64,000 nt of DNA from contig NZ_JBEPOC010000001.1 in assembly GCF_040546585.1 (NCBI RefSeq), positions 3,038,001 to 3,102,000 of the forward strand, written 5' to 3'. This document shows, in pieces, positions 1 through 8,414 of the stretch (positions are counted from its first letter, which is position 1; each line of letters opens with the position of its first letter). A program made the position numbers and the translations under genes. The DNA is from Marmoricola sp. OAE513 (GTDB lineage: Bacteria > Actinomycetota > Actinomycetes > Propionibacteriales > Nocardioidaceae). The notes under the pieces were generated by a model. The model ran no database searches and was not told the origin of the DNA. It was given only the letters and a program-made list of their open reading frames with translations.

Positions 1-93
1 GGATTGACCCTCACCGGACTCGACATCGACACCTTCGCCGCCGACCTCATCGGCGAGCACCGATCCCGGCACACCGGAGCGAACCGCCTCTAG
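1..93 (+). CDS. C-terminal end of an unidentified protein (partial)
   Basis: Frame 1 is open from the window edge to a TAG at 91-93 and gives 30 residues ending in RHTGANRL. The start lies outside the window. The fragment is too short to assign a family. Codon choice (GC-rich third positions) fits a real coding end. Nothing about its function can be said from this piece. Confidence 0.4.
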   Translation, partial: GLTLTGLDIDTFAADLIGEHRSRHTGANRL

Positions 94-227
94 CCCCCAG
101 GATCTGAGCCGCCGCCAATCCAGTCCGGACCGGATACAAGCCCGTGCGGGCGATGCCCAAAGCCTGTCCCTGGTCCCAGGTGGTCGGAGACGATCGAAAT
201 GTCGTACCCACGTAGAAAGGTGTCCGC

Positions 228-926
228 ATGCCGATCGCATCGACGCCGCTCATTGCTAATCCCGACTTCTCGCGAGCCTGGTTTCACGACCTGACCGTCG
301 CCGACTTGTGCCCCCCAAGGGATCATGAAGACGCCTTCGAGCGCGCATCATGGTTCCGGCGCGTGGTCACCACTGAGGCCCTTGATGCTCTGGCAGCTCA
401 AGCCGGTCGGCGTCTCGAAACCAGTCGCGGGGCAGACACAGTGTGGATCGAACTCGATTCACACGCTGACCTAGTCGCAGGGCAACTCACGTTGACGTCA
501 GCCGACGGGCCCCGGATCTATGAACTTCGACAACTGCGTCTGCGGGCGCTCGATGGGCACCTGCTCCCGCACCGCAGCGACCCAGAAATGCCGTACACCG
601 ACGCCGAGCCAATCCTCACCAAACTCTACATCGAGACACTTGGCACCACCCTGGACGCCCTGATCCAAGACGCAGCGGAAATGGCCCGCCACCTTCAGAT
701 GGCGGGCATCTGGCTGAACCCAGCCACGCTGCCGGCCGACCGACGCGGCGCGTCCGAGGGCGACATCAACGAGTTCAACCACTTCGCATGCCGGGTCGCC
801 GTACAGCTATTCACGACCCCGGGGCAAGACCTCAATGAAGTAGCCTGCGCCGTCCTCGGGTCCTGGAAAGCTGGTGCGCCTGACCTTCTAGCTGCAGCTG
901 CGGACATCTTGAGCACCAGCCCGTAA
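228..926 (+). CDS. Hypothetical protein, 232 aa
   Basis: The ATG at 228 follows a fair ribosome site (GAAAGGTG about 8 bases upstream). The 232-residue product has no signal peptide or membrane segment, so it is probably cytoplasmic. It is rich in Asp, Ala and Leu, with helical stretches around residues 125-160 and at the C-terminus. I recognise no catalytic motif or family. It stands alone, followed by about 650 bases without a convincing gene. Confidence 0.6.
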   Translation: MPIASTPLIANPDFSRAWFHDLTVADLCPPRDHEDAFERASWFRRVVTTEALDALAAQAGRRLETSRGADTVWIELDSHADLVAGQLTLTSADGPRIYELRQLRLRALDGHLLPHRSDPEMPYTDAEPILTKLYIETLGTTLDALIQDAAEMARHLQMAGIWLNPATLPADRRGASEGDINEFNHFACRVAVQLFTTPGQDLNEVACAVLGSWKAGAPDLLAAAADILSTSP

Positions 927-1582
927 TCGCACTACACGACCGGAGGCTGAACACTCGGCACAACGTGCGGGGACAGTCGTCACCGCCCGCGGCACGCGCG
1001 ACGGATCTGACGGAGGCCCGTCGTCTCCGGAACGGGCGCCGCACCCAGGCATGGAGACGGGCCTGGGAAACCGAGAAAAGACCCGCGCAACCTCATTGCC
1101 GTCTCCGGCAGGGCCGTCACTGTGTAAGCCACGGCAGGCGACGCGCAAGTGGCCGACCTGTCCCGGACCACCGCGAGGTGGTCAACATGGTAGGCGCACA
1201 CCACGACCTACCCCGTATCGTCCTCCGCGACGATCATCAACGGCAGGCGGTCACGCTCGCGGTCGACCTGCCCCAAACCACCAAAGGTGGTTACGTCCCG
1301 CCGGTCACAGGACCGGCGGGACGGTTCGTCCTCGCAGGGCGAGGCCTCACTCGCATCGGCAGGCGCACCGATTGCGGCGGATCCGGATGCTCGCGCGCGA
1401 TCGGATGACCTAACTGGGCAAATGCACGAGCTGCTCGCCGAAAAGTGCCGGTGCCGGCGCGGGGCGCGGCTACGCCGGCGGTCCACCCAAACAGCGGTGA
1501 CGTGGGGGTCGCTCGTCGGGGCCTGAAGGCATGACCGAACGCGAAGCGATCGCGATGACTCCCGCTCTGCGGCGGAGGTCTG
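927..1582. other. Gene-poor stretch with a cluster of hairpins
   Basis: Reading frames here overlap one another on both strands and have arginine/proline-rich translations typical of GC-rich shadows, so I call no gene. The notable content is a run of inverted repeats between 1166 and 1343, and a motif at about 1347 (cactcgcatcggcag) that is shared with 15706-15720. Confidence 0.55.
1166..1343. repeat. Cluster of four perfect hairpins
   Basis: Four stem-loops occur in 178 bases. They are GACCACC/GGTGGTC at 1166-1183, AACCACC/GGTGGTT at 1276-1292, a 13-bp stem CGTCCCGCCGGTC with loop ACAG at 1294-1323, and CCTCGC/GCGAGG at 1329-1343. The first two sit in similar contexts (cggcaggcg, then cgacctg and ccc, then accacc), so they look like diverged copies of one unit about 109 bases apart. 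Role unknown: structured RNA, transfer origin or protein-binding array are all possible. Confidence 0.6.
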
Positions 1583-2107
1583 TTGGCGCGCAACAATGCA
1601 GCTATGGACATCCTCGCCGAGACCTACGAGGTCCACCTCGCGGACGAGCGGACCCAGTTCGACGCCTTTCTGCGCACCTACCGCGATGCACTGAACGATG
1701 CGCTTGCGGACGTGACTGAGGAAGAGGCGCGCCGGCGTCTGGTTCCGTCAAAGACGACGCTGCTCGGTTTGGTCAAGCACGTCACGTACGTGGAGCAGAT
1801 TTGGTTCGGGGAAACGGTCACCGGCACTCCGCGCGCTGAGCTCGGTCTTCCCGCGACGGTCGACGACTCCTACGACCTCGACCCGGCCGACACCATCGCC
1901 ACGATCCGCGAGCAGCACGAACGTGTGTGCCGCGCAGCCGAGATCGCCGTCGCCGACGTGAGTCTGGACACCGTTCTCACCGGGCATCCCAGGATCAAGG
2001 AGGTGACCTTGCGGTGGGTGATGCTGCACATGCTGCGTGAACTGGCCCAGCACGCCGGCCACGCGGAGATCCTCAGGGAGCAGCTTGCCGACCTTCGCGC
2101 CGGTTGA
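1583..2107 (+). CDS. DinB-like / DUF664-type protein, 174 aa
   Basis: The product resembles the DinB four-helix superfamily, whose members often bind a metal through three histidines and act as thiol-dependent transferases or have unknown roles. The sequence shows an early LVKHVTYVEQIWF helix and a late LRELAQHAGHAEILRE helix, the two places where these families keep their histidines. Length is typical. The start is uncertain: TTG 1583 has GGAGG only 4-5 bases away, while ATG 1604 gives a product 7 residues shorter. No membrane segment is seen, and it stands alone. Confidence 0.75.
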   Translation: MARNNAAMDILAETYEVHLADERTQFDAFLRTYRDALNDALADVTEEEARRRLVPSKTTLLGLVKHVTYVEQIWFGETVTGTPRAELGLPATVDDSYDLDPADTIATIREQHERVCRAAEIAVADVSLDTVLTGHPRIKEVTLRWVMLHMLRELAQHAGHAEILREQLADLRAG

Positions 2108-2459
2108 TGGATAGATGCTGGCTTGGCCTCCAAGTCAGCCGCAGGTCCGGGCGACGGTTCGTCTCGCTTCATTTCCAGTGCGGCGGCGCGGGCCTCCTGC
2201 CCGCCGGCGCGTGATCGAGAGAGCGACCGGATTCTGGTCGCCGTGAATCTGAGGACGATCGGGTGGTGTGGCCCCCGGGCGTGATGGCCGGTCCGCAGGT
2301 CGCGGGCATGTGCGAGCGAAGGCGTGAGATATCGGGCGGCGGAGCGGTTGCCGTCGTGCGCGTCGGGTACCTCACGGTATGCGAGTGCGACGCGCTGCCC
2401 GCTAGCGGTCGGTCACCCGTCTCGACCGGCGGAGGGCCTCGAGCAGGAGGGAGAGCATC
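2108..2459. other. Intergenic region, no gene seen
   Basis: About 350 bases between the DinB-like gene and a small hypothetical gene. Overlapping frames exist but lack consistent start signals. A weak GC-rich hairpin near 2188-2204 could help end transcription of the upstream gene. Nothing else is supported. Confidence 0.4.
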
Positions 2460-2660
2460 GTGTTCGACGAGCGTCAGCAGGAGTGGTTGCAGTTCGCGGG
2501 GTTGCGTTTCCGCGCCGCCACCGATGAGAGGAACGCCGCGCTGGTGGAGTTGAAGGCGGCGATGATCTCGACGCGTGGTTCGGAGGACCCGGCGGGGGCG
2601 GCCGAGCTGACGGGTTTGTCGTATGAGGAATGCGCGTACTTGTTCGTGGTCGACCCCTAA
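2460..2660 (+). CDS. Small hypothetical protein, 66 aa
   Basis: A GTG start at 2460 lies behind a very strong ribosome site (AGGAGGG, about 8 bases upstream), which makes this short frame believable. The product is acidic and mostly helical, with no Cys and no membrane segment. It ends LTGLSYEECAYLFVVDP. Family not recognised. Its larger overlapping frames are shadows. Confidence 0.6.
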   Translation: MFDERQQEWLQFAGLRFRAATDERNAALVELKAAMISTRGSEDPAGAAELTGLSYEECAYLFVVDP

Positions 2661-2796
2661 GGCGTTCCCGAACGTCGTGGCGAGCGCAGGACGAATCTGC
2701 GATGCCTTGCGTTAGGTGCCTGTCGTAACTTGCGGCCGGGTGCTTAGCGCGACAGGGGTGCACCTGGTTGCGGATCGATGAGCCATCGATCGCGCA

Positions 2797-3072
2797 TTAG
2801 GATGCGTTAGGACGCGGATCGGCGCCGGCGATTCTGAGCCACCCGCCGTCCTCGACGAGGTGATTTCGGGCACCGACGACCACGCCGATGCTGACGGAGT
2901 CGAGAAAGCTCGTCTCTGAGAGCTCCAGGATCACGCGGCTGGTCGGCTCGAAGGTTGCGTCGTAAAGCGCGAGCCGCAGGTCGTCGGCGGTGCTGAGGTC
3001 CAGGTACCCGACGGGCCGAACGACTGCGATGTCGTCGTGGGGCGACCGCAAGAAGTAGGTGTGGTCGTTCAT
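2797..3072 (-). CDS. STAS-domain protein (anti-sigma-factor antagonist type), 91 aa
   Basis: STAS proteins of this size oppose anti-sigma kinases and are switched by phosphorylation of a Ser or Thr in a D-S/T motif. Here the strand-helix segment ILELSETSFLDSVSIGVVVGA carries that Asp-Ser pair, with the Ser near residue 59. The N-terminal part has the usual beta strands and the GYLD turn. The protein stops right after LRIAGADPRPNAS, about 15-20 residues short of typical members, which normally continue through a last helix, so the 3' end may be truncated. No kinase gene is adjacent. Confidence 0.8.
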   Translation of the reverse strand: MNDHTYFLRSPHDDIAVVRPVGYLDLSTADDLRLALYDATFEPTSRVILELSETSFLDSVSIGVVVGARNHLVEDGGWLRIAGADPRPNAS

Positions 3073-3521
3073 GAGTCATTCCTCGGGGCTGCCGCAACGC
3101 CTGCTGGCGAGGGCCGACGGGAGGGCAGCTGTTGGCCTAGCGACCCGGTGGACGTGACTCCTCCATGCAGACCTGACGCTACACCCGGTTCCCCTGATCA
3201 GCACACCCCTAGAGACTGCGACCACCTCGACCGCCCAACGCGACAGCTTTCTCGAAATCAGGCGAAAGGATGTGTGATCGGGCGGCGCATGGGCACTGCG
3301 AGGACAGGGCCAGCATCAGAACCGGTCTGATGCTGGGTTAGGTTGCGGCGTTCAACGATGCGTGCGCCGCAACTGCCACAACCAGCCTGACTGCTCGGAC
3401 GTCGAGCGACATGCGTATCCGCCGCATTCGCGGCTCGACCCGACTGGAACCCAACAAGGTGTCGGGCCTCTCCGAGGTCGTGCTCCGGTGCTCGTGGCCA
3501 AGTTGAAGCGGGCACCCCGAG
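3073..3521. other. Intergenic region with one hairpin
   Basis: Divergent spacer between the STAS gene and the GAF-ANTAR gene. I see no credible gene. It contains a perfect 10-bp hairpin at 3310-3336. No clear promoter consensus was found. Confidence 0.45.
3310..3336. promoter_or_regulatory. Perfect 10-bp stem-loop upstream of the ANTAR gene
   Basis: CCAGCATCAG and CTGATGCTGG flank a 7-base loop AACCGGT, about 185 bases before the GAF-ANTAR start. There is no following T-run, so it is not a classic intrinsic terminator. It could be an operator or an RNA element; ANTAR proteins are known to bind paired RNA stem-loops, but only one stem is obvious here. Confidence 0.45.
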
Positions 3522-4208
3522 TTGGCAAAATATGTGGTCGTGAACGACCAGATCGGCTCGAGCGACTATGTCGCAACGGGAAAAGCGAACGAGACGCTCG
3601 CCACCGGCGTGCACTTGGCGGAGACCGTTGTCCCGGCTTGCGAGGCTGCAAGCGTGTTCGTTCTCGACCCGGGCAAGTTCTTCGACGCCCCAGCAGCGAC
3701 CGACCCAATGGCTCAGACTGCTGACGCGCTCCAGATCTCCCTCCAAGAAGGCCCGTGCCTGGATGCGCTGACCGAGGAGGATGTGGTGATCTGCGCCGAC
3801 CTCGAACGTGAAGACCGATGGCCGGCCTGGGCGGCACGTACCGCTCGCGAGACCCCCATCCGCAGCGCTCTGTGCCTGCATCTACATGCCGAGGGGCGGC
3901 GTGTGGGAGCGCTGAACCTGTTCGCTACCCGACCCAACGCTTTCACCGGAACCGACCTGGCCGCGGCGCGAGCAGTCGCCGAGCACCTCGCGCACGCGGT
4001 GAGCGATCGGAACGCGGCCGAGCACGCCAATGCCGGCCTGGCAAGCCGCACCGTCATCGGGCAAGCCGAAGGTCTCCTGATGGAACGGTTCGACATCGAC
4101 CAGGACCGAGCGTTCGCAGTGCTCAAACGCATCTCGCAGAACACCAATCGCAAGCTCAACCAGGTCGCCGCAGACCTGGTCCGAACCCGCGAACTTCCCG
4201 ACTACTGA
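3522..4208 (+). CDS. GAF and ANTAR domain regulator, 228 aa
   Basis: The N-terminal ~150 residues form a GAF-like sensor domain (motif LQEGPCLDAL near residues 73-82). The C-terminus is an ANTAR RNA-binding domain, residues about 165-222, with the family pattern V-I-x-Q-A-x-G-L-L-M and a following A-F-x-x-L-K-R-I-S-Q. ANTAR proteins bind nascent RNA and block termination in response to signals sensed by the partner domain. The start is uncertain: TTG 3522 is used here, but GTG 3534 or 3540 would also fit and the ribosome site is weak. It is a stand-alone gene. Confidence 0.85.
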   Translation: MAKYVVVNDQIGSSDYVATGKANETLATGVHLAETVVPACEAASVFVLDPGKFFDAPAATDPMAQTADALQISLQEGPCLDALTEEDVVICADLEREDRWPAWAARTARETPIRSALCLHLHAEGRRVGALNLFATRPNAFTGTDLAAARAVAEHLAHAVSDRNAAEHANAGLASRTVIGQAEGLLMERFDIDQDRAFAVLKRISQNTNRKLNQVAADLVRTRELPDY

Positions 4209-4310
4209 CGCCGCCCACGCTCACGGACGTGGAATCAACTCGTCAACCCGGTGCCGGATCGACCTGGGTCGATTCGATCGTGTGGTCCGCCTGTGAGCTG
4301 GTCAGCCTGT

Positions 4311-5159
4311 TCAGGAGATGACCGCGAGCCGGCTGAAGTCGTCGCCAGGAAGACCGTTGTCGGCGACTGAGGTGACCACCGAACGGTCCAGGTCGGCGTA
4401 GCCCGAGACGAAGGTCAGGAAGGCGACGTCGGCTGCGTCACGACCTGTAGCGAGGCGTATCAGAGAGGTTCGTGGGGCAAGAGCGGTGGCGTCGACGACG
4501 TGCCAGGTGCCGTCGATGTGGGCCTCGGCGACGGCGTGGAAGTCCATGGGGTGGCATCCGGGTGCGTAGACGGCCACGAGTCGTGCCGGGACCCGTAGTG
4601 CGCGCAGGAGGGCGATCACCAGGTGGGCGTAGTCGCGGCAGACCCCTGCCCCCTTGAGCAGGGTGTCCTTGGCGCCGTCGGTGGGGCCGCTGCTGCCCGG
4701 GACGTAGTCGAGGCGGGTGCCGACCCAGGACGACACCGCGTCCAGGAGCTCTGCGCCTTGGATTCCGCGGAACTCCGTGTGCGCGAAGCCTCCGAAGATG
4801 TCCGACTCGACGTAGCGGCTCGGCCGTCGGTACAGGGAGAGGTCTGCCAACGACGATGCTGGGGCCTCGGCAGCGCCGTGGACTGTGGCGGAGTAGTGGA
4901 TGCGGGTGACACCTGCGGGCAGGGACAGGAGGTGCAGGCGTCCGTGATGCGCTGTGTTGACGGCCACGGCCGTGACCGGCGTGGACTCGTGGACCAGTGA
5001 GAGGGTCTCCTCGACGATGAGCCCTGGGGTTGTGGCCACGGCGATCTGCAACTCGACCTCGCAGTCGCTGTGCGCGGTGATCTGAAGCTCGGCACCGACC
5101 GACCGCTTGACCGTGGGGTCGCGATGCAGGTTGGCCGCCTCGGTCGGTCCCTGCGCCAT
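4311..5159 (-). CDS. Transglutaminase-like cysteine peptidase-fold protein
   Basis: The C-terminal half carries the transglutaminase-like triad: Cys in KGAGVCRDYAHL, His in MDFHAVAEAH, and Asp in HVVDATAL. An N-terminal beta-rich domain precedes it, as in bacterial members of this superfamily, which hydrolyse or cross-link peptides. The frame extends upstream to 5297, but the ATG at 5159 (MAQGPTEAANLH) places the start just before the conserved beta domain; the ribosome site is weak either way. No signal peptide. The CEOS-like gene lies 124 bases upstream on the same strand. Confidence 0.85.
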   Translation of the reverse strand: MAQGPTEAANLHRDPTVKRSVGAELQITAHSDCEVELQIAVATTPGLIVEETLSLVHESTPVTAVAVNTAHHGRLHLLSLPAGVTRIHYSATVHGAAEAPASSLADLSLYRRPSRYVESDIFGGFAHTEFRGIQGAELLDAVSSWVGTRLDYVPGSSGPTDGAKDTLLKGAGVCRDYAHLVIALLRALRVPARLVAVYAPGCHPMDFHAVAEAHIDGTWHVVDATALAPRTSLIRLATGRDAADVAFLTFVSGYADLDRSVVTSVADNGLPGDDFSRLAVIS

Positions 5160-5283
5160 GGGAGCGAAGTACCCGGGTGGCTGAGGATCAATCGAACACG
5201 GCTGAGGGACGTTGGCTCCGGCGCCGGCCGGTGCGGCCCGATCACGCGGGGGAGGTTCGACTCCGTTCCTGTCGCGGCGCTCG

Positions 5284-6426
5284 TCATGCACGTGCATGTG
5301 GATAGTCGCTCGCTCGGCCTTGGAAGGCGAGGATGGCGGGGTTCCTGATCGTGCCGTTCTCGATCTCGATGGCGCGGTTCAGGGTTTCGTTGGCGTCCCG
5401 AGCGGCGTGTCCCTCGAGTACGGGCCGCAGGAACGGGATGAGTGCGTTGCTGTTCTCCCACGTTGCGGAGTTCCAGAGGTAGGAGGGGCTGTGGTCGACC
5501 CCGTAGTAGAGGACGTTGTCGCCGACCCGGAAGGTCGGGTCCTCGAAGGTCGTCGGGCGGGCGAAGCTGAACCCCATGCCCAGGTCGCACGAGACGTCGA
5601 TGAGGAGGCTCCCCGGGCGGAACGGGGCGAGATCGTCCTCGGTGAGGTAGGTCAGCGGGTTGGCGGTGTCCTGGAACGTGCAGTTCACGACGATGTCGTT
5701 CTCTGCCAGGTACGCGGGCAGGGGTTCTCGTCCGCGTTCGGTGACGACCTCACTGGAGTGGTCGGGGCCCTGGTCGTGCTCGAACCGGCGGATTCGTACG
5801 GAGTGGATGGGAGACCCGACCGCCGCCACGTCGCGATTGGTCAGGACGGCGACTTCGTGCACACCGTGCGCGTTGAGTGCGGTCACGGCACCTCGGGCGG
5901 TGGCACCGAACCCAATGACCACGGCGCTCAGGCGGCGGCCGTAGTCACCGGTCAGGCCGGCGAGCTCGAGTGCGTGGAGGACTGAGCAGTACCCGGCCAG
6001 CTCGTTGTTCTTGTGGAACACGTGCAGCCCGACGGTGCCGTCGCGCGTCCAGTGATTCATGGCCTCGAAGGCGATCAACGTCAGCTGCTGGTCGATCGCG
6101 ACCTGGGTGAGCTCGGCGTCCTGGACGCAGTGCGGCCAGCCCCACAAGACCTGTCCCGGCCCCATGACTTCGACGTCGGCGAGCTGTGGCTTCGGCAGCA
6201 GGACGACCTCTGAATCCGCCAGCAGCTGTTCGCGGGATGCGAACCCGCCGACGTGGTCGCGCAAAGAGTCGTCGTCGACGCCGAACCGTGCGCCGTACCC
6301 ATGTTCCAAGGTGATGCGCTCACGGAGGTCGACGTCGAGATGAGCCAGGTGCGAGGGGTGGATCGGCAGCCGGTGCTCGTTCTCCTTGGCTGAGGAACCG
6401 ATGACGCCGAGCGAGGCGAGTGTCAT
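5284..6426 (-). CDS. Alanine dehydrogenase/PNT-family enzyme, N5-(carboxyethyl)ornithine synthase-like, 380 aa
   Basis: The N-terminus (GVIGSSAKENEHRLPIHPSH) is the signature of N5-(carboxyethyl)ornithine synthases, which reductively join pyruvate to an amino group of ornithine or lysine with NAD(P)H. A central nucleotide-binding segment reads VVIGFGATARGA (near residue 170). At 380 residues it is longer than the classic ~315-residue lactococcal enzyme, so the substrate may differ. Its ATG overlaps the stop of the upstream 44-residue gene by 4 bases (ATGA), indicating translational coupling. Confidence 0.75.
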   Translation of the reverse strand: MTLASLGVIGSSAKENEHRLPIHPSHLAHLDVDLRERITLEHGYGARFGVDDDSLRDHVGGFASREQLLADSEVVLLPKPQLADVEVMGPGQVLWGWPHCVQDAELTQVAIDQQLTLIAFEAMNHWTRDGTVGLHVFHKNNELAGYCSVLHALELAGLTGDYGRRLSAVVIGFGATARGAVTALNAHGVHEVAVLTNRDVAAVGSPIHSVRIRRFEHDQGPDHSSEVVTERGREPLPAYLAENDIVVNCTFQDTANPLTYLTEDDLAPFRPGSLLIDVSCDLGMGFSFARPTTFEDPTFRVGDNVLYYGVDHSPSYLWNSATWENSNALIPFLRPVLEGHAARDANETLNRAIEIENGTIRNPAILAFQGRASDYPHARA

Positions 6427-6557
6427 CTGTTCTTGCCTGGGCGGACCTTCTCGGGCACAGCCTCCGCGGACTTCTGTTCGCGCTTGTCGGCGCGCTTTTC
6501 CTTGATGGACTTGCCGGTCTTCTTGGACAGGCTCTGGCGCGGCGACTTGTCGCTCAT
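6423..6557 (-). CDS. Small basic conserved protein, 44 aa
   Basis: Starting at ATG 6557 the product is MSDKSPRQSLSKK..., ending PEKVRPGKNR. It is lysine-rich and strongly basic with no hydrophobic core, and resembles a small actinobacterial protein of the MSDKSPRK type with unknown function. Nucleic-acid binding is only a guess. A longer frame upstream lacks the family character. The stop overlaps the start of the CEOS-like gene, so both are probably one transcript. Confidence 0.65.
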   Translation of the reverse strand: MSDKSPRQSLSKKTGKSIKEKRADKREQKSAEAVPEKVRPGKNR

Positions 6558-6833
6558 GTGGTGTCTCTCTGAGAGGAAGCTTGAGTAGCTTCGACTGCCG
6601 ACTCTACGCCTTTGTGAAGTCTCCTGGGCGCCGGTGCTCTCGGTCGACAGGTCCAGGCGACGCCCACCTTCGGGCACCGTTCGACAGGATGCCTCGTTGA
6701 GGCGCGGACGTCGCCTGTGGAGTTTGCGCGTAGTGTGGGTTGTCGAAGACCTGAACGGCCTCTCCGCACGGGCGTGGCTGTCGGTCGAGAGGTGCGGCTC
6801 CCTGTGACGAACGCGCATGACCATCAGAGCGGC

Positions 6834-7037
6834 ATGGCCAAGGTCGTTTCCGATGCGACCCGCAGGATCGAAGCCGTCGACGTTGACCTACGTCGTCGTT
6901 TCACCGGCCGGCCGGTTCTCGACATCGTCGGTGCCGCTGCTGCGGCGTTCGCAACGGTCGGTGTCAGGTTGTCGCCCACAGAGGTCCGCAGCTACGCGCA
7001 GGCGGTCTCGTGCGACAAGCCGTTCGAGACGTCCTAG
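6834..7037 (+). CDS. Possible small protein, ~67 aa
   Basis: From ATG 6834 the frame gives MAKVVSDATRRIEAVD..., predicted mostly helical with an alanine-rich middle. It may belong to the small helical-bundle proteins common in actinobacteria, but I cannot name a family. GTG 6804 is an alternative start. The next gene starts 11 bases after its stop, which supports a two-gene unit. Confidence 0.4.
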   Translation: MAKVVSDATRRIEAVDVDLRRRFTGRPVLDIVGAAAAAFATVGVRLSPTEVRSYAQAVSCDKPFETS

Positions 7038-7048
7038 CGAGGCGAGAT

Positions 7049-7294
7049 GTGACCGAACTCGTTCGCGTGCGGCTCGTCCCGTACGGAGATGCTGGTAAGA
7101 ACCTGCGCATCGGGCCGGAGTTCAGCGCGCTGACCGTCGAGGAAGCCTTGGAACAGGCGATGGACTACAACTGGGTGATCCACCGCCATCCCGACCGACA
7201 CCTCAGGCCGGTGGTCGCGCAGCAGTGGGACACATCGTCCCAGGCCTGGGTCCCGTTGGACCTGGAAAAGATGGTCAGGGAACCCAACGGCTGA
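7049..7294 (+). CDS. Hypothetical protein, 81 aa
   Basis: The GTG at 7049 has a ribosome site (GAGGCGAG) 5-6 bases upstream, which decides the start over GTG 7010. The product (MTELVRVRLVPYGDAGKN...) has alternating strands and helices and a tryptophan-containing C-terminal half. No family recognised. It lies just after the small helical gene, probably in the same transcript. Confidence 0.5.
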   Translation: MTELVRVRLVPYGDAGKNLRIGPEFSALTVEEALEQAMDYNWVIHRHPDRHLRPVVAQQWDTSSQAWVPLDLEKMVREPNG

Positions 7295-7444
7295 AGGCTC
7301 TGCTCCTGGCCGGTGGTCTAGCGGCGGTGTGGCCTGCCCATATGTGCTGCTACGTTGGTACGACGACCGCAAGCGTGGAGTTCCTGGGCCCAGCGCCCGT
7401 GTGAAACGGATGAGCGCAGTCGGCAACAGCAAGGTGGTGGCCGC

Positions 7445-7828
7445 ATGGCCGCTCAAACCGCTCGACGATTCACTCACGGCGTCCGCCCGGCAGGTGATCG
7501 CGGATTCCGCAATGTTCCTGACGGGGCCTGGTGGCCTCACAACCGCCAGCTCACCGAACAACTTCAGCACCTGTTCGACTCATGGCCGCCGGACCAACCA
7601 CGGATCAACCGTGTCCTGTACTCCCCGCCGGACTGGGACGACCAGCCCCGCAAGGTTCCCGTGAACGGCCGCTGGGTCAAGACCGGTCACTTCCCCAACG
7701 ACGACACCCACGCGATCACCTTGACGCTCTCGGACCGCTCACGTCAGGTGATCACGGTCATCGATCCGGGCACAGCTCCCGATGCCGCAGCGAAGATACT
7801 CGACGACCTGAACCACCCTGCGCCTTAG
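7445..7828 (+). CDS. DUF5994 family protein, 127 aa
   Basis: The segment PDGAWWPHNRQLTEQL, then VLYSPPDWDDQPRKV and WVKTGHF, matches the DUF5994 pattern of actinobacteria (DGAWWP...W...RR...G). Function of the family is unknown; members are short cytoplasmic proteins. The start at ATG 7445 follows AAGGTGG. An upstream extension to 7355 is possible but low in family character. A terminator-like hairpin follows the gene. Confidence 0.75.
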   Translation: MAAQTARRFTHGVRPAGDRGFRNVPDGAWWPHNRQLTEQLQHLFDSWPPDQPRINRVLYSPPDWDDQPRKVPVNGRWVKTGHFPNDDTHAITLTLSDRSRQVITVIDPGTAPDAAAKILDDLNHPAP

Positions 7829-7889
7829 TACGTGGCGTTCCTGAACTGGGGCAGCATCGACACGCTCGTGCTGCTCCCGAACCGCCGGG

Positions 7890-7922
7890 ACCCCTGTCGC
7901 TTGCGTGCGCGCCGACAGGGGT
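7890..7922 (+). terminator. Hairpin after the DUF5994 gene
   Basis: ACCCCTGTCG pairs perfectly with CGACAGGGGT around a 13-base loop. The stem is GC-rich and lies 62 bases past the DUF5994 stop. No strong T-run follows, as is common in actinobacteria. Confidence 0.6.
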
Positions 7923-7964
7923 GCCGCCGGCGAACAATCAGCCCTGACTTGAAAGAGCACACGC

Positions 7965-8195
7965 ATGATCGCCACGAAGTGGGAGCACGGGTACCTCACA
8001 ACCAGCGGCGATCAATGGACCTGGACCGAGTTCACCGCAGACGCCGCCGTCACTCTGGAGAGCGGACTGGGGGTACACCGTGCCGTAGCAGCCCTCGGTT
8101 CCAGCGGATGGGAAATGTTTCAGGTACTGCGTTCCGGCTCGACCAGCACCCATCTGTTCCGTCGTAGCACGCCAACCGTGCGCGACCTCGGTTGA
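7965..8195 (+). CDS. Small hypothetical protein, 76 aa
   Basis: ATG 7965 follows GAAAGAG at suitable spacing. The product reads like a small beta-rich domain (WEHGYLTTSGDQWTWTEF, then LGSSGWEMFQVLRSG), a pattern seen in small proteins that handle repeat strand-turn folds, but I cannot name the family. No signal peptide. Stand-alone between two hairpins. Confidence 0.55.
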   Translation: MIATKWEHGYLTTSGDQWTWTEFTADAAVTLESGLGVHRAVAALGSSGWEMFQVLRSGSTSTHLFRRSTPTVRDLG

Positions 8196-8314
8196 ACTGG
8201 CACCGACTACATCGGTGTCACCTGGTGAGATTCCCAACCCGACGAGGGTGAGGCGAGGCATCAGGGGTAACTCCAGATCAGGGAGTGGCCGATGCCGGTT
8301 GAGCCGCTGATTTA

Positions 8315-8350
8315 GGGCCTGCTCGTCCAAACACGAGGGCGGGCAGGCCC
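8315..8350. terminator. Terminator-like hairpin between convergent genes
   Basis: GGGCCTGC pairs with GCAGGCCC, and an inner TCGT/ACGA extends the stem with a bulge. It lies between convergent transcripts, so it may serve both strands. Confidence 0.5.
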
Positions 8351-8414
8351 GACCTAGCCAACAAACGGCCCGCTGCCGCGCTGAGTGTGTCGCTGTGGCA
8401 GAAGCATACGAATC

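Noticed and set aside
965-1636. Several overlapping frames in the hairpin region
   Set aside because: They overlap on both strands, are Arg/Pro-rich and lack family character or consistent ribosome sites.
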